64,000 bases of DNA from Macrostomum hystrix. Taxonomy: Eukaryota > Platyhelminthes > Macrostomidae. The stretch covers positions 7,975,501 to 8,039,500 of the forward strand of contig CATNEN010000029.1 of NCBI GenBank assembly GCA_950097015.1, in the 5' to 3' direction. The notes under the pieces were generated by a model that saw only the letters and a program-made list of their open reading frames with translations, was not told the DNA's origin and ran no database searches. Positions within the stretch are counted from its first letter, which is position 1, and the number at the start of each line of letters is the position of its first letter. Positions 37,001-47,032 of the stretch are shown here, in pieces. A program made the translations under genes and the position numbers.

Positions 37001-40000
37001 CCATTCCATCTGCTTCCCCTTAGCCTCCATTCAATCTGCTTCCCCTTAGCCTCCATTCCATCTGCTTCCCCTTAGCCTCCATTCCATCTGCTTCCCCTTA
37101 GCCTCCATTCCATCTGCTTCCCCTTAGCCTCCATTCCGTCTGCTTCCCCTTAGCCTCCATTCCATCTGCTTCCCCTTAGCCTCCATTCCATCTACGAGTA
37201 CTTCGCCTTACCCATTTCAAATTTGAGTAATAGAAATTAGAAATTAGAAATTAGAAATTAGTAATTAGAAAAAAATCCGATTTAAAATAACCGCTAGCCA
37301 TTTCCACATTGACCGAAAAACCAGACACATAATCCGACCATCAAGCAACATATTGATAATCTTCGGATTACCAAAAGACCGCAATAAAAACGGATTTATC
37401 TACAAAGTCGAATACAATTCCTATTTAAAATTTTAGTAGCAATTTTAAGTGTTTATAAAAAACAGAATGAATTTTGAATTACGCTTTCTTCGAAAATGTC
37501 CATCATACACGTAGCTATAGGACAGTGACTTTGCCTGGACTTTTTCTGACGAATCTCGAAGCCTTGGCAACCAATTCCTCTCCAAGCCTACAAAAATGAC
37601 CAACTACTCAGACGAACAGAGCAACAGCAGCCCTGAGTAGGGATTGGGAACTAAGCAGGGAAGGATATATTAGTTTAAATCGGTGAGACGACATTCGGGG
37701 CTGGAAAGCTGGGAGAGCAAATTACTGGCAAGCCGGCCGGATTGGGATAAACTCGACGCGGCCCAAACAACACTCCAAGCTTCGGGGGTAAGAAAAAAGT
37801 ATACAGTAAAACTCCTCGGGCTTGGAAACAGGAAAGGCGTATAGAAAATGAGCGCATATTGAGTGGAAGGAACGGATAGCGAAGGAGAGAGAAAGTAGAA
37901 GAACTACGAAGACGCGAACCGAAGATGCAGCTTAATGAGCAACAAAATGAGAACGATTTGCAGTACTTGGCTCTCGTATTAATGCTGGAATAAGAGATCG
38001 CTTCAAAAGACTAGCTCTTCCTCAGCTGACTTCCTACACCAGTTTGGCCATGTTTCTGCGTTGCTGCTTACCGGTACCTTTTCATCTATTTACCACACCA
38101 TCTACCTACCTACCACTCCCTCTTCTCCCTATCTACCACTCCCTCTTCTCCCTATCTACCACTCCCTCTTCTCCCTATCTACCACTACCTCTTCTACCTA
38201 TCTACCACTCCCTCTTCTACCTATCTACCACTCCCTCTTCTACCTATCTACCACTTCCTCTTCTACCTATCTACCACTCCCTCTTCTACCTATCTACCAC
38301 TCCCTCTTCTACCTATCTACCACTCCCTCTTCTACCTATCTACCACTCCCTCTTCTACCTATCTACCACTCCCTCTTCTACCTATCTACCACTCCCTCTT
38401 CTACCTATCTACCACTCCCTCTTCTACCTATCTACCACTCCCTTTTCTACCTATCTACCACTCCCTCTTCTACCTATCTACCACTCCCTTTTCTACCTAT
38501 CTACCACTCTACCACGATCGATTAGATATCAACATATCTAATCTACCACTCCCTCTTCTACATATCTACCACTCCCTCTTCTACATATCTACCACTCCCT
38601 CCTCTCCCTATCTAACACGATCGATTAGATATCAACATATCTAATCTACCACTCCCTCTTCTACATATCTACCACTCCCTCTTCTACATATCTACCACTC
38701 CCTCCTCTCCCTATCTACCACGATCGATTAGATATCAACATATCTAATCTACCACTCCCTCTTCTACATATCTACCACTCCCTCTTCTACATATCTACCA
38801 CTCCCTCTTCTACATATCTGCCACTCCCTCCTCTCCCTATCTACCACGATCGATTAGATATCAACATATCTAATCTACCACTCCCTAATGACCTCTCTGT
38901 CCCAAATCTACGAGTACCTCTGTCAATCCCTCCATAGATGGTGTAAGACTCACTGGAAGAGCTGGTCGAGAATCCGACATAGCAGTCATTTCCGCACACT
39001 CGCCTGTGATCAAAGCATAGTTTGCCAATCTGAAATGAATAGGATGTAACATTTTTGTTAACATATTTTAATCCTCATTCGTAATGACGAACCCATATAG
39101 ATAGCTATCAGGAAAAGCGGAGGTATAATCGCCTAGAAGGAGTTACACGAAACACAGCTCTCAGAGATTGAAAGCCAGGCTAACCAATCAGAAAAACTGT
39201 TTCATTGATTAAAACTCGGTTCGGCGCCGAAAAGCACACAAGAACATGCGTCGGCAGCAGTAGGATTATCAGATAAAAGTCACACTAAAAAACGCTCCTT
39301 TGTGACATGATCCTAGAGTCTAGACCGAAACTATTATGCAACGTAGAAATTTAATTAATAGAATGCGAAACCGAAGCAGCGATGAGAAGTGCTTTGACGA
39401 TGTAGTGCAATCTGCGTTAATGCGGGCCAAGTCCAAAACGGGTGGATACAACCCTGCTGCGATTCTAACTACGGATCCTGCTACGATTCCAGCTGCGGAT
39501 TCTGCTGCGATTCCAGCTGCGGATCCTGCAGCGATTCTAGCTGCGGATCCTGAAGCGATTCTAGCTGCGGATCCTGCAGCGATTCTAGCTGCGGATAATG
39601 CTACGATTTTAGCTACGGATCCTGCTGCGATTCTAACTACGGATCCTGCTGCGATTCCAGCTGCGGATCCTGCTGCGATTCTAGCTGCGGATAATGCTGC
39701 GATTCTGAGCTTCGGATCCTGCTCAATTCTAGCTGCGGATCCTGTTTCGATTCCAGCTGCGGATCCTGCTGCGACTCTCACTAGGGATCATGCTGCGACT
39801 CTCACTAGGGATCCTGCTGCGATTCTAGCTTTGGATCCTGCTACGATTTTAGCTACGGATCCTGCTGCGATTCTAGCTACGGATCCTGTTGCGATTCTAG
39901 CTGCGGATCCTGCTGCGATTCTCACTAGGGATCTTGCTGCGATTCTAGCTACGGATCCTGCTACAATTCCAGCTGCGGATCCTGCTACGATTCCAGCTGC

Positions 40001-43000
40001 GGATCCTGCTGCGATTCCAGCTGCGGATCCTGCTACGATTCCAGCTGCGGATCCTGCTACGATTTTAACTACGGATCCCGCTACGGATACAATCTACTGA
40101 TATACAATGAGCACACACGCTGGACTCACCGTAGCTGTTTGAAACGGTCTCAGCAGCCTCGGATGCACCATCTCCACCCCGGCAGCCGGAGCCTCGCCTC
40201 CAACGGACTCGGACGGATCCAACGCAGAATACCAAGCGCCAGCTTGGCCAAGTGCATCCTGGCTTGGCTGAAAGTCAAAGTGAAACCTGGGATCCGGCGG
40301 TAGGAATTCTAAGCGCTGAAGGCGCACGGGCTCCGGGAAGCTGCTGTGGACGGACAGGCGTCGGCAAGCTGGCCTGCCCGGATAGCTGGACTCCAGCAGC
40401 GGCTTTGCCGGAATCGGCGTCAGGGCGCCGTCGGCGGTGCGCAGAATGTACTGCACAGTCTGGACCCAGGGGCCGCGCTCCGATGTACGAATCGACAACT
40501 CGTCGACGATAACGCCGTAGAAATCAGTCGGCGGACGCACCGTCAGGCGGTAGGCAGCCGACTCGCCCGGATCCAGACGCCAACGCTGATGACCTCCCGG
40601 ATTGTCGATACGCCGCAGCTGGGCTAGGGAGCTGTGCGCCGACACAGACTCCAAGGAAACTGGCAGCGGATTGTCAGTTGCGCAGCGAGAACTCCAACGA
40701 GGTGGACGCGTCGTTGGCCACAGTGCCGAGATCAAGTGTACCCGGCTCCGACTGCGGGCGGCTCGGCAGCAGGGTGAGTAGGCCGGTGTACAGAAACACG
40801 GGCAGGCTGACAGACGTGGCGTTGCTGCGCACAATCAGGTGCAATTCGGCCTGCCTGCCTGCGGCGGCGCTGACGTTCAAGCGAAGCCGAAACAGCGCCC
40901 GAGTCTCGCCGGGTTGAATCAAAGCCGGGGTGCTGAAATTCACCACTGACAGAAGATCAGCAGCAGCTGGCGGCATTTCAACTCCGGTGACAGCCACCGG
41001 CTGGTCGAATGAATTCTTCAACGGCACCGGACGGCCTTCGACGGCGTCGGGGGCAGTCATCGAGTGGACGCCGCCGGTGCCAGTGTTGAATCTGGTGGCA
41101 TTTTCAGCGTGCGCCAAAGTGCCGTGCAACAGGTTGGCCTCGTATGGCACCGAAAGCAGAGCGCTGCCGTTCGCACCGCGGAGGATAATCTGGCAAGTTA
41201 AATCGGAATTCAGGACGCTTATCTAGATCCCCCAACCATAGGAACAAGGAAACTCCAACCAAGGGGGCTTCGGATTTCTTACTAATAGGTCGGGAGTTCG
41301 ACACTCAGCCCAGAAGAAGCTATTTGTGTCCCTGAGCAAGACACTATTCAGCTTGGGTAGATATACGTATATTGTATAGGGTGTGGCGACGGACTGGACG
41401 AGTAATATGTATTATTACGAGCGTCTCGTATATTGTAATGATTATAATAATTGCAGGAGGGCTGTGGGCAATGGCACATCATTTGGTGGCACTAGACCCG
41501 CAGCCAGCGAGGAGGCAATTCTGCCCCCCATTTCGCTGACTCCTGAGCACACACGCACACAGATACTGTACGCAGGCACACACTCACACAAGTGTGTACA
41601 TCTGCCCTGACTTGCTCATTGTCAGGCAGTGTATGCTCTCCAGGGCCTTGGATTTTGGAATCGATCTCAGGGACCTGGGTGCGAGAGGCAAACGCGTTAG
41701 ACCGCTCTGCCACTCACCCCCTACCTATACATAAGAACACTGAAGATGGATTACAGAAGCATTCTAAACAATATGCTTACATTGCCGGCCCAGTTAAGCC
41801 GCCGATCTTGAATCCGGCTTGGATCGAAGGTCACAATGGCCACAGGCGTCTCCCTAGTAGCGCCTGGCAGCACCTGAACTGACCGGAATTGCAGCCGCAC
41901 GGCAGCATTGGGCGAGTCCAGCTCCAGAGCGGACACGAGAATCGGCTCCGAGTGCAGGCTGGTCACCCGTAGCTGCAGCTGCCGCTCCGCATCTCCGGAC
42001 AGAATCTGGCCGAAGTGCAGCCTGTCCGAACAGGCGTACAGTCCGGGCTGGCCGGAAACCTGCACCTGGACTGGCAGCACTAGGCCGGGCCCGCCTAAGC
42101 TGGTACGCAGCCGGACAAACGCCGTGTGATTGGCGGGCGACCGGCCTATTAGTCGCAGCCGCATCAGGGTGCGCGTCTCGTACGGCGGAATTCGCCACAA
42201 CTGCTCGCCCGCTTCCGCCGACGTCGCCGCCGCCGCCTTAGCTGACGCTGACGACGACGCCGAAGACGATTCCGACGACGCAGAAGTTGACGCTGACAAT
42301 AAGCTAGATGGTGCTGAAGAATCGACTGGCAGTTCAAGGTGAAGATCGGCGCTACTGCTGAACATTTCAGTCACCTGAAAGTTGGTTGGTTGAGCGGTTG
42401 GATAATGATGGACTGTGTTGGATAATGATGGACTGGGTTGGATAATAATGGACTGGGTTGGATAATAATGGACTGTGTTGGATAATGATGGACTGTGCTG
42501 GATAATGATGGACTGTGTTTGATAATGATGGACTGGGTTGGATAATGATGGACTGTGCTGGATAATGATGGACTGTGTTTGATAATGATGGACTGGGTTG
42601 GATAATGATGGACTGTGTTGGAAAATGATGGACTGTGTTGGATATTGATGGACTGGGTTGGATAATGATGGCTGGGTTGGATAATAATACACTGTGCTGG
42701 ATAATGATGGACTGTATTTGATAATGATGGACTGGGTTAGATAATGATGGACTGTGTTGGATAATGATAGACTGGGTTGGATAATCATGGAATGTGTTGG
42801 ATAATGATGGACTGGCTGGGATACCGAAGGTCAGGGTAAAAGCCGAGATGTCTCACCTGCAGCGGCTCAGAGTGAGGATTGTAGAGCTGCAGGCTTGGCG
42901 CAAAGCTGGAATTCAGTGGAATGCGCGCGCCCAACATAGCTCGAACCCTGTAGGGACTGGGCAGGCCAATGCCGAACACTTGGTAGCGATGATGGCCCGC

Positions 43001-46000
43001 CGAGGTGCGAATGTACAGTGTGTTCTCCGTGGCACCAACTCTAGTCGCCAGGAACACCACATCGAATGTGGCATTGCCGCCTGGCTGAACCCTCTGTTTG
43101 CGGCGAGGTGCGAGTTTGGTCAGCTTTGAGCACACCTGTAACTTAATATACTATATATGGTAACTATAGATCACACCTGCAAATCTAGATTGTGACAATC
43201 AGCCAATTAGATCACACCTGCAAATCTAAATTGTGACAATCAGCCAATTAGATCACACCTGCAACTCTAAATTGTGACAATCAGCCAATTAGATCACACC
43301 TGCAAATCTAGATTGTGACAATCAGCCAAGTAGATCACACCTGAAACTCTAGATTGTGACAATCAGCCAATTGGATCACACCTGCAACTCTAGATTGTGA
43401 CAATCAGCCAATTAGATCACACCTGCAAATCTAGATTGTGACAATCAGCCAAGTAGATCACACCTGAAACTCTAGATTGTGACAATCAGCCAATTGGATC
43501 ACACCTGCAACTCTAGATTGTGACAATCAGCCAATTAGATCACACTTGCAACTCTAGATTGTGAAAATCAGCCAATTAGATCACACCTGCAACTCTAGAT
43601 TGTGACAACCAGCCAATTAGATCACACCTGCAACTCTAGATTGTGACAACCAGCCAATTAGATCACACCTTGCAACTCTAGATTGTGACAATCAGCCAAT
43701 TAGATCACACCTGCAACTCTAGATTGTGACAACCAGCCAATTAGATCACACTTGCAACTCTAGATTGTGACAATTAGCCAATTAGATCACACCTGCAACT
43801 CTAGATTGTGACAACCAGCCAATTAGATCACACCTGCAACTCTAGATTGTGACAATCAGCCAATTAGATCACACCTGCAACTCTAGATTGTGACAATCAG
43901 CCAATTAGATCACACCTGCAACTCTAGATTGTGAAAACTATGGTCGAGTAAATATATTAGGGTAATAACTTTAGTGGGTAAAAACCTTAATTAAATCTAC
44001 AGAATTTAGTACAAACCCTTAAAACGGCTTTTAAATTTTAGTCGTTCAAACAATTTAATGAATGCACCACAGGGCAATCAACAAATTGATACCGAGATAG
44101 CAATTTTAATGTACAAAAACAACACAAGATGGTCATAAAATGACTGGGCAGCGAAATAATATACAGCTTTTTTATCAACACCCACGGACCACACGCGTTA
44201 GGGCAGGCTAGAAATTTATTGTTTCAAACAGTCATCAGCGTTTCCCGAAGCAAAAAAACGAAAACCCCCAAAAATTAGAATTTCTAATAAGCCAGTTGCG
44301 TGTCCAATCTCTCTCTAGATTATAAGAGAGATAGAATCTCTATATGCAAGGATACCAAACAACCCAGACCATAAAAAGCTGATGTAATTGTCAACAAGCT
44401 CAAAATAATCATCATCCTTATGACTTACGAGTTACTACATAGTTCTCCATTTAATAAGTATTAGAAAAATAACATACGCTCGTTGAGGTATTTACTATAT
44501 TACTACCTCGTAATACAGAATCACAAAAGAGCCATTTTTACTGACACAAGGCGATAGACAGTATGAATAATAAATTCGGAATTCAAACCGTTGAATACAT
44601 TATTAATATGAAAACTACCACCTCTCTACGGGTCATTCAATACAGTCCCTACGGGTCATTCAATACAGTTCCCTACGGGTCTTTCAAGGCAGTTCCAACG
44701 GGTCATTCAAAACAGTTCCTACGGGTCATTCAATACAGTTCCTACGGGTCATTCAATACAGTCCCTACGGGTCATTCAATACAGTTCCTACGGGTCATTC
44801 AATACAGTACCCTATGGGTCATTCAATACAGTCCCTACGGGTCATTCAATACAGTTCCTACGGGTCATTCAATACAGTTCCCTATGGGTCATTCAATACA
44901 GTCCCTACGGGTCATTCAATACAGTTCCCTACGGGTCATTCAATACAGTTCCCTATGGGTCATTCAATACAGTCCCTACGGGTCATTCAATACAGTTCCT
45001 ACGGGTCATTCAATACAGTTCCTACGGGTCATTCAATACAGTTCCTACGGGTCATTCAATACAGTCCCTACGGGTCATACAGTTCCTATGGGTCATTCAA
45101 TACAGTTCCCTATGGGTCATTCAATACAGTCCCTACGGGTCATTCAATACAGTTCCTACGGGTCATTCAATACAGTTCCCTATGGGTCATTCAAGACAGT
45201 TCCTACGGTTCATTCAAGACATTTCCTATGGGTCATTCAATACAGTTCCTACGGTTCATTCAATACAGTTCCCTACGGGTCATTCAATACAGTTCGTATG
45301 GGTCATTCAAGACAGTTCCTATGGGTCATTCAATACAGTTCCTACGGTTCATTCAAGACAGTTCCCTACGGGTCATTCAATACAGTTCCAACGGGTCATT
45401 CAATACAGCTCCTACGGGTCATTCAATACAGTTCCCTACGGGTCTTTCAAGGCAGTTCCAACGGGTCATTCAAAACAGTTCCTACGGGTCATTCAATACA
45501 GTCCCTACGTGTCATTCAATACAGTTCCCTACGGGTCATTCAATACAGTTCGTATGGGTCATTCAATACAGTTCCTACGGGTCATTCAATACAGTTCCCT
45601 ACGGGTCATTCAATACAGTTCCCTACAAGTCATTCAATACAGTTCCTACGGGTCATTCAATACAGTTCCTACGGGTCATTCAATACAGTTCCTACGGGTC
45701 ATTCAAGACAGTTCCCTACGGGTCATTCAATACAGTTCCATACGGGTCATTCAATGACAGTTCTCTTTACTTTACTGTTACTGTTAACGGTTCTTGAATC
45801 CATTTTCAGTAAGACTTGCCTAACTAACCTAATTGAAATCGAAGATCTATCAATCAACCTGTTGGTATCCTCCTAGACTATGGCAAGCTTGAGATGATAT
45901 CAAATGCAAAATAGGAGAAGTTAGTTAACTATCGGATTTCAATTTAAGTTGGAAGCATAAAAAACACTATCTTAAATGAATCGGACATCAACCCAACTGT

Positions 46001-47032
46001 AAGTATGCGAAATAGCATTAAAAACTAAATTACCTCAGTTTTGAAGAATGAGCAGTGAAAGTGGGGCGCTGTTGATGATATGGACAACAATTGCAATGGC
46101 TCGCTGCTGTGCGAGTTGATCAGGGTCACCTGCTTCAGGTGCGGCTCTCCAATCGGACTGCAATATCACATTTTAGTATATTCCAATGAGTTTGACTTTT
46201 CCATGAACTCGCCTTCAAAGAGAGTCATCATTTAATGTACTATTATACATATGAAACTATCCCCTATATTTGCCCAATTAGGGATAGCTATTTGGTATGC
46301 AACGTATGTCTTGCATTTTCTATTAATCAATTCTTTTAAATCTCTAATGCCACATTCAGGATGTTAACTCTTTTCCAAAGGAGTAATAACTTATTATGCA
46401 TTTAACTGTAATTAAATATTTTTTAAGATTTTAATTGAATTGATGTTATAAAGATCTTGCAAATGTGAAAAGATAAAACAAAACACATGACTTACTGCTC
46501 TTTGAAGTCCAAAAATGGTGGTTCAAAACGAACATGACTGGCTGGCAGCTTCGATCTTGGACTGCTAAAAACAAATGGAGTAAAACACAATACTATGCAG
46601 CTTCGAATTTTATGGGTTTTCAACTGTGACAAAATATGTTGCATTGAAAGCTTACCTTAATGCTGACAATATATCTGATGAAAACTCGCCCCTACCAAAT
46701 GCGCAGAGATCCAAGAGCTGACTAGTTTGAAAGAACTCTACAAAAAAATAATTTAAGATAACTATAAATTATAAATTAATAAATTAATTTGTATTGTTAC
46801 ACAATTAAAATTTCAGTGTGAATATGGAAAACTGTAAGGAATAAAGTAGTATGCTTTTTTAAATGCTTTGATTTATCAATTATGATCAAATGCCTTAATT
46901 TTATAAAAAATATTTGCAGCTTATCATATTAAGTAGATAGAAAACAACTAAATACAAACTAATATATTGACTTTATTTTAGCATACCTTGGGAAGAGTAC
47001 TTCTGTTTAGGATGCGCAACAAAACAATGACT
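27384..47032 (-). CDS. TMEM131: TMEM131, ER membrane protein for collagen/cargo export; at least 13 exons
   Basis: Derived minus-strand exons: 47032..46987, 46737..46656, 46564..46496, 46157..46034, 43135..42857, 42374..41781, 41189..40130, 39029..38954, 35629..35352, 34237..32764, 31249..about 31015, about 28343..28180, 28063..27384. Phases agree throughout, giving about 1,719 residues without the missing 5' exon. Similarity to TMEM131 runs from RFEPPFLDFKE (PapD-like start) through LHLELP, IPPYETRTLMR and VCGNDCYVGF to PRPAWES before the single transmembrane helix. A long Ser/Ala/Gln-rich cytosolic tail follows, with KGKPL and DWETAP matching the vertebrate tail. In the family, the luminal PapD-like region binds collagen and the tail binds TRAPPIII. 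The first coding exon with the signal peptide is not resolved. One exon carries a one-base frameshift (see findings). Confidence 0.95.
27640..27960. repeat. CAG/CTG trinucleotide tracts inside TMEM131 tail exon
   Basis: Interrupted CTG runs (CAG on the coding strand) at about 27641-27690, 27848-27890 and 27915-27940 encode polyglutamine. Shorter tracts of the same kind lie at 28320-28340 and 31085-31103, and in Hippo exon 4 (about 18210-18232). Confidence 0.9.
28180..28343 (-). CDS. TMEM131: TMEM131 tail exon
   Basis: Reads polyglutamine, then EIAERRQSPNVPIVSVRAVP and HARLRR to a consensus donor G|GTAAGT. The 5' edge is uncertain. An acceptor TTTGCCAG at 28344 fits phase 2 from a donor at 31014. 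An acceptor TTCATTTTAG at 28393 would fit only phase 1. Confidence 0.7.
28445..28985. repeat. 20-bp minisatellite in TMEM131 intron
   Basis: The unit is AGTGACAGAAGGAGAAGCGG, about 27 very uniform copies. Diverged AAGAAG-rich units sit only at the left edge. Confidence 0.97.
28986..29632. other. AT-rich intronic spacer between two arrays
   Basis: Unique AT-rich sequence within the TMEM131 intron. A 157-codon plus-strand frame here has no family resemblance and is not called. Confidence 0.5.
29633..30604. repeat. 20-bp minisatellite in TMEM131 intron
   Basis: The unit is AACAGGTAGTTATCGTGTCT with AGG/ATG/ACG and TTA/TGA/TCA variants; about 48 copies. It grades at its right end into a related 21-bp array. 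Confidence 0.97.
30605..30895. repeat. 21-bp minisatellite grading from the 20-bp array
   Basis: The unit GTTAGATATCGTGTTTCCTC plus A recurs about seven times after a ragged transition zone (about 30605-30760). There, elements of both arrays mix (TAGATTATCGTGTTCCTAAC and similar). Shared ATCGTGT cores show that the second array descends from the first. Confidence 0.9.
31015..31249 (-). CDS. TMEM131: TMEM131 tail exon with KGKPL and DWETAP motifs
   Basis: The acceptor CCCCGACTCAG joins the previous exon to give DRKGKPLAKAKQAK. The exon continues SLLLLDQLQRQS, a Gln run, and DSTSSSGSASDWETAPTGPG. The 3' boundary is my best fit: donor CA|GTGGGA in phase 2. An in-frame extension to about 30939 using other GT sites cannot be excluded. 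Confidence 0.75.
31250..32276. other. TMEM131 intron, unique part
   Basis: Intronic sequence between the tail exons with G/T-rich patches near 31730-31780. No gene is recognised. Confidence 0.5.
32277..32720. repeat. 30-bp minisatellite in TMEM131 intron
   Basis: The unit is GGGATGGCCACAGGACAACT plus GAAGAGTCAG; about 15 almost identical copies starting about 40 bases beyond the exon donor. Being a multiple of three and nearly mutation-free, it is open in many frames on both strands. Confidence 0.97.
32764..34237 (-). CDS. TMEM131: TMEM131 exon with luminal C-terminal domains and transmembrane helix
   Basis: The acceptor CTCCTCCGCAG opens IGKTSTADLVLENPTDQPVL. The luminal part includes LRNNLTG and GPNETLHLAVTYTPDL, close to the family's final Ig/PapD-like repeat. 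PRPAWESPLQ precedes a hydrophobic helix (TGLVGAMLAAALWAIMSACV). After the helix comes a Ser/Ala-rich cytosolic tail. The exon exits in phase 1 at AAAG|GTAAGC. It is the longest exon, 1,474 bases. Confidence 0.93.
34238..34779. other. TMEM131 intron, unique part
   Basis: AT-rich intronic sequence before the 20-bp array. Nothing else is seen. Confidence 0.5.
34780..35305. repeat. 20-bp minisatellite in TMEM131 intron
   Basis: The unit AGAGGAGACAGGTGAGGCAG repeats about 26 times, with GGTGACA and GTTAAGG variants that recur in blocks of about 120-140 bases. Confidence 0.97.
35352..35629 (-). CDS. TMEM131: TMEM131 luminal exon
   Basis: The acceptor CCACCCGCAG in phase 1 opens GIEWLAGLGLGRRTLRSDQ. 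It continues ANATVQLVTEHGHLFLFEAR and LARLDLPVTQ to the donor CAG|GTGAGC. The segment matches the region between the Cys-rich CGNDCYVG exon and the last luminal domain of the family. Confidence 0.85.
35725..37192. repeat. 26-bp minisatellite in TMEM131 intron
   Basis: The unit is CCTTAGCCTCCATTCCATCT plus GCTTCC; about 56 copies with CAATCT/CCATCT variants. It is strongly pyrimidine-rich on the plus strand, so a purine tract in the transcript. A short GAAATTA repeat (about 37215-37260) follows. Confidence 0.97.
37193..38085. other. TMEM131 intron spacer between two arrays
   Basis: AT-rich unique sequence with a 7-bp GAAATTA microsatellite at its start. No gene is recognised. Confidence 0.5.
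38086..38885. repeat. 23-bp minisatellite with an embedded hairpin-bearing higher-order unit
   Basis: The basic unit is CTACCACTCCCTCTTCTACC plus TAT. From about 38511 a longer composite unit appears four times. It combines two or three basic units with CGATCGATTAGATATCAACA followed by TATCTAAT. That insert contains the inverted repeat ATTAGATAT / ATATCTAAT separated by CAAC. Confidence 0.95.
38954..39029 (-). CDS. TMEM131: TMEM131 short exon with CGNDCYVGF motif
   Basis: A 76-base exon between the acceptor TCATTTCAG and donor A|GTGAGT reads IGKLCFDHRRVCGNDCYVGF then STSSS. It matches the FDPGLQCGDHCYVG segment of vertebrate TMEM131. It falls below usual ORF size limits and was found by homology and phase. 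Confidence 0.9.
39455..40095. repeat. 24-bp minisatellite in TMEM131 intron
   Basis: The unit is CTGCTGCGATTCTAGCTGCG plus GATC; about 26 copies with many point variants. It ends some 35 bases from the exon donor. A plus-strand frame of repeated AADPAAIL is an artefact of the period. Confidence 0.95.
40130..41189 (-). CDS. TMEM131: TMEM131 large luminal exon with one-base frameshift
   Basis: The exon opens IILRGANGSALLSVPYEANL, with N-glycosylation sequons downstream. It then reads LPVFLYTGLLTLLPSRP, matching LPVRVYTGFL of the family. It ends at ACG|GTGAGT. Both flanking junctions are phase 0, yet the exon is 1,060 bases, one more than a multiple of three. The break is at about 40676-40680: the first frame stops right after EFSLRN, and a shift by one base continues DNPLPVSLESV. 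All other exons are intact. Confidence 0.9.
41275..41460 (+). mobile_element. SINE fragment in TMEM131 intron (plus)
   Basis: Contains a B-box-like GGGAGTTCGACACTC and the SINE-core string CCCTGAGCAAGACACTATTC, then an AT-rich tail. The A box is weak (CTTACTAATAGGTC). The orientation is opposite to the gene. Confidence 0.55.
41490..41725 (-). mobile_element. tRNA-derived SINE in TMEM131 intron (minus)
   Basis: The minus strand from about 41718 reads GTGGCAGAGCGGTCTAACGC (A box, Leu/Ser tRNA-like), then GCCTCTCGCACC, then GAGATCGATTCC (B box). It is the same family as the copy at 58.9-59.1 kb. Both share GCGAGAGGCAAACGCGTTAG (plus strand), GTCAGG(C/T)AGTGTA and CACTCACAC. It lies in the sense orientation of the host gene. 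Confidence 0.75.
41781..42374 (-). CDS. TMEM131: TMEM131 luminal exon
   Basis: The acceptor AACTTTCAG opens VTEMFSSSADLHLELPVDSS, then a Ser/Ala-rich insert, then LWRIPPYETRTLMRLRLIG and SPANHTAFVRLRTSL. These match the family almost word for word (DLHLELP, IPPYET, NHTAF). It ends NWAGN at AAT|GTAAGC, phase 0. The Ser/Ala insert is absent from vertebrate proteins as I know them. Confidence 0.94.
42395..42820. repeat. 20-bp minisatellite in TMEM131 intron
   Basis: The unit GATAATGATGGACTGTGTTG repeats about 21 times and nearly fills the 482-base intron. On the gene strand it is open in frame with the following exon. Confidence 0.96.
42857..43135 (-). CDS. TMEM131: TMEM131 luminal exon
   Basis: The acceptor GTTACAG|GTGTGC opens VCSKLTKLAPRRKQRVQPGG, then NATFDVVFLATRVG, TENTLYIRTSAG, YQVFGIGLPSPYRVR and LYNPHSEPLQ. 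It closely follows the family (NTSFDVVFLARVVG, YQVFGVGVPNPYR, NPHSEPLQ). Donor CAG|GTGAGA. The upstream intron ends in an array that mimics this acceptor. Confidence 0.95.
43150..43935. repeat. 41-bp minisatellite carrying copies of the adjoining 3' splice junction
   Basis: About 19 units. On the gene (minus) strand each contains AGAGTTGCAGGTGTGATC, which differs from the real junction AGTTACAGGTGTGCTC at two of sixteen positions. The remainder includes TGTCACAATCT and AATTGGCTGAT. The array starts roughly 20 bases upstream of the true acceptor at 43135. Confidence 0.95.
43936..44615. other. TMEM131 intron spacer
   Basis: AT-rich unique sequence between two arrays of the same intron. No gene is seen. 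Confidence 0.5.
44616..45755. repeat. 23-bp minisatellite in TMEM131 intron
   Basis: The unit is GTCATTCAATACAGTTCCTA plus CGG, with 22- to 24-bp length variants (TTCC/TCC/TTCCC); about 49 copies. The length changes shift frame continually, yet long stop-free plus-strand frames persist because the unit lacks stops in all three frames. Confidence 0.96.
46034..47032 (-). CDS. TMEM131: TMEM131 N-terminal luminal exons (four short exons)
   Basis: Exons 47032..46987, 46737..46656, 46564..46496 and 46157..46034 are joined by short introns that lack arrays. They read SHCFVAHPKQKYSSQ, EFFQTSQLLDLCAFG, PRSKLPASHVRFEPPFLDF, EPHLKQVTLINSHSSEPLQL and STAPHFHCSFFKTE. RFEPPFLDFKE and PHFHCSFF match the start of the PapD-like region of TMEM131. 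Phases chain as 0/1, 1/2, 2/2, 2/0. The exons are 46-124 bases long, too short to stand out as ORFs. Confidence 0.88.

Noticed and set aside
44563-45876. 437-codon plus-strand frame of GSFNTVPTGHS repeats
   Set aside because: It is the 23-bp array in an intron on the other strand. Frame-shifting length variants do not cause stops, which shows the unit simply has none.
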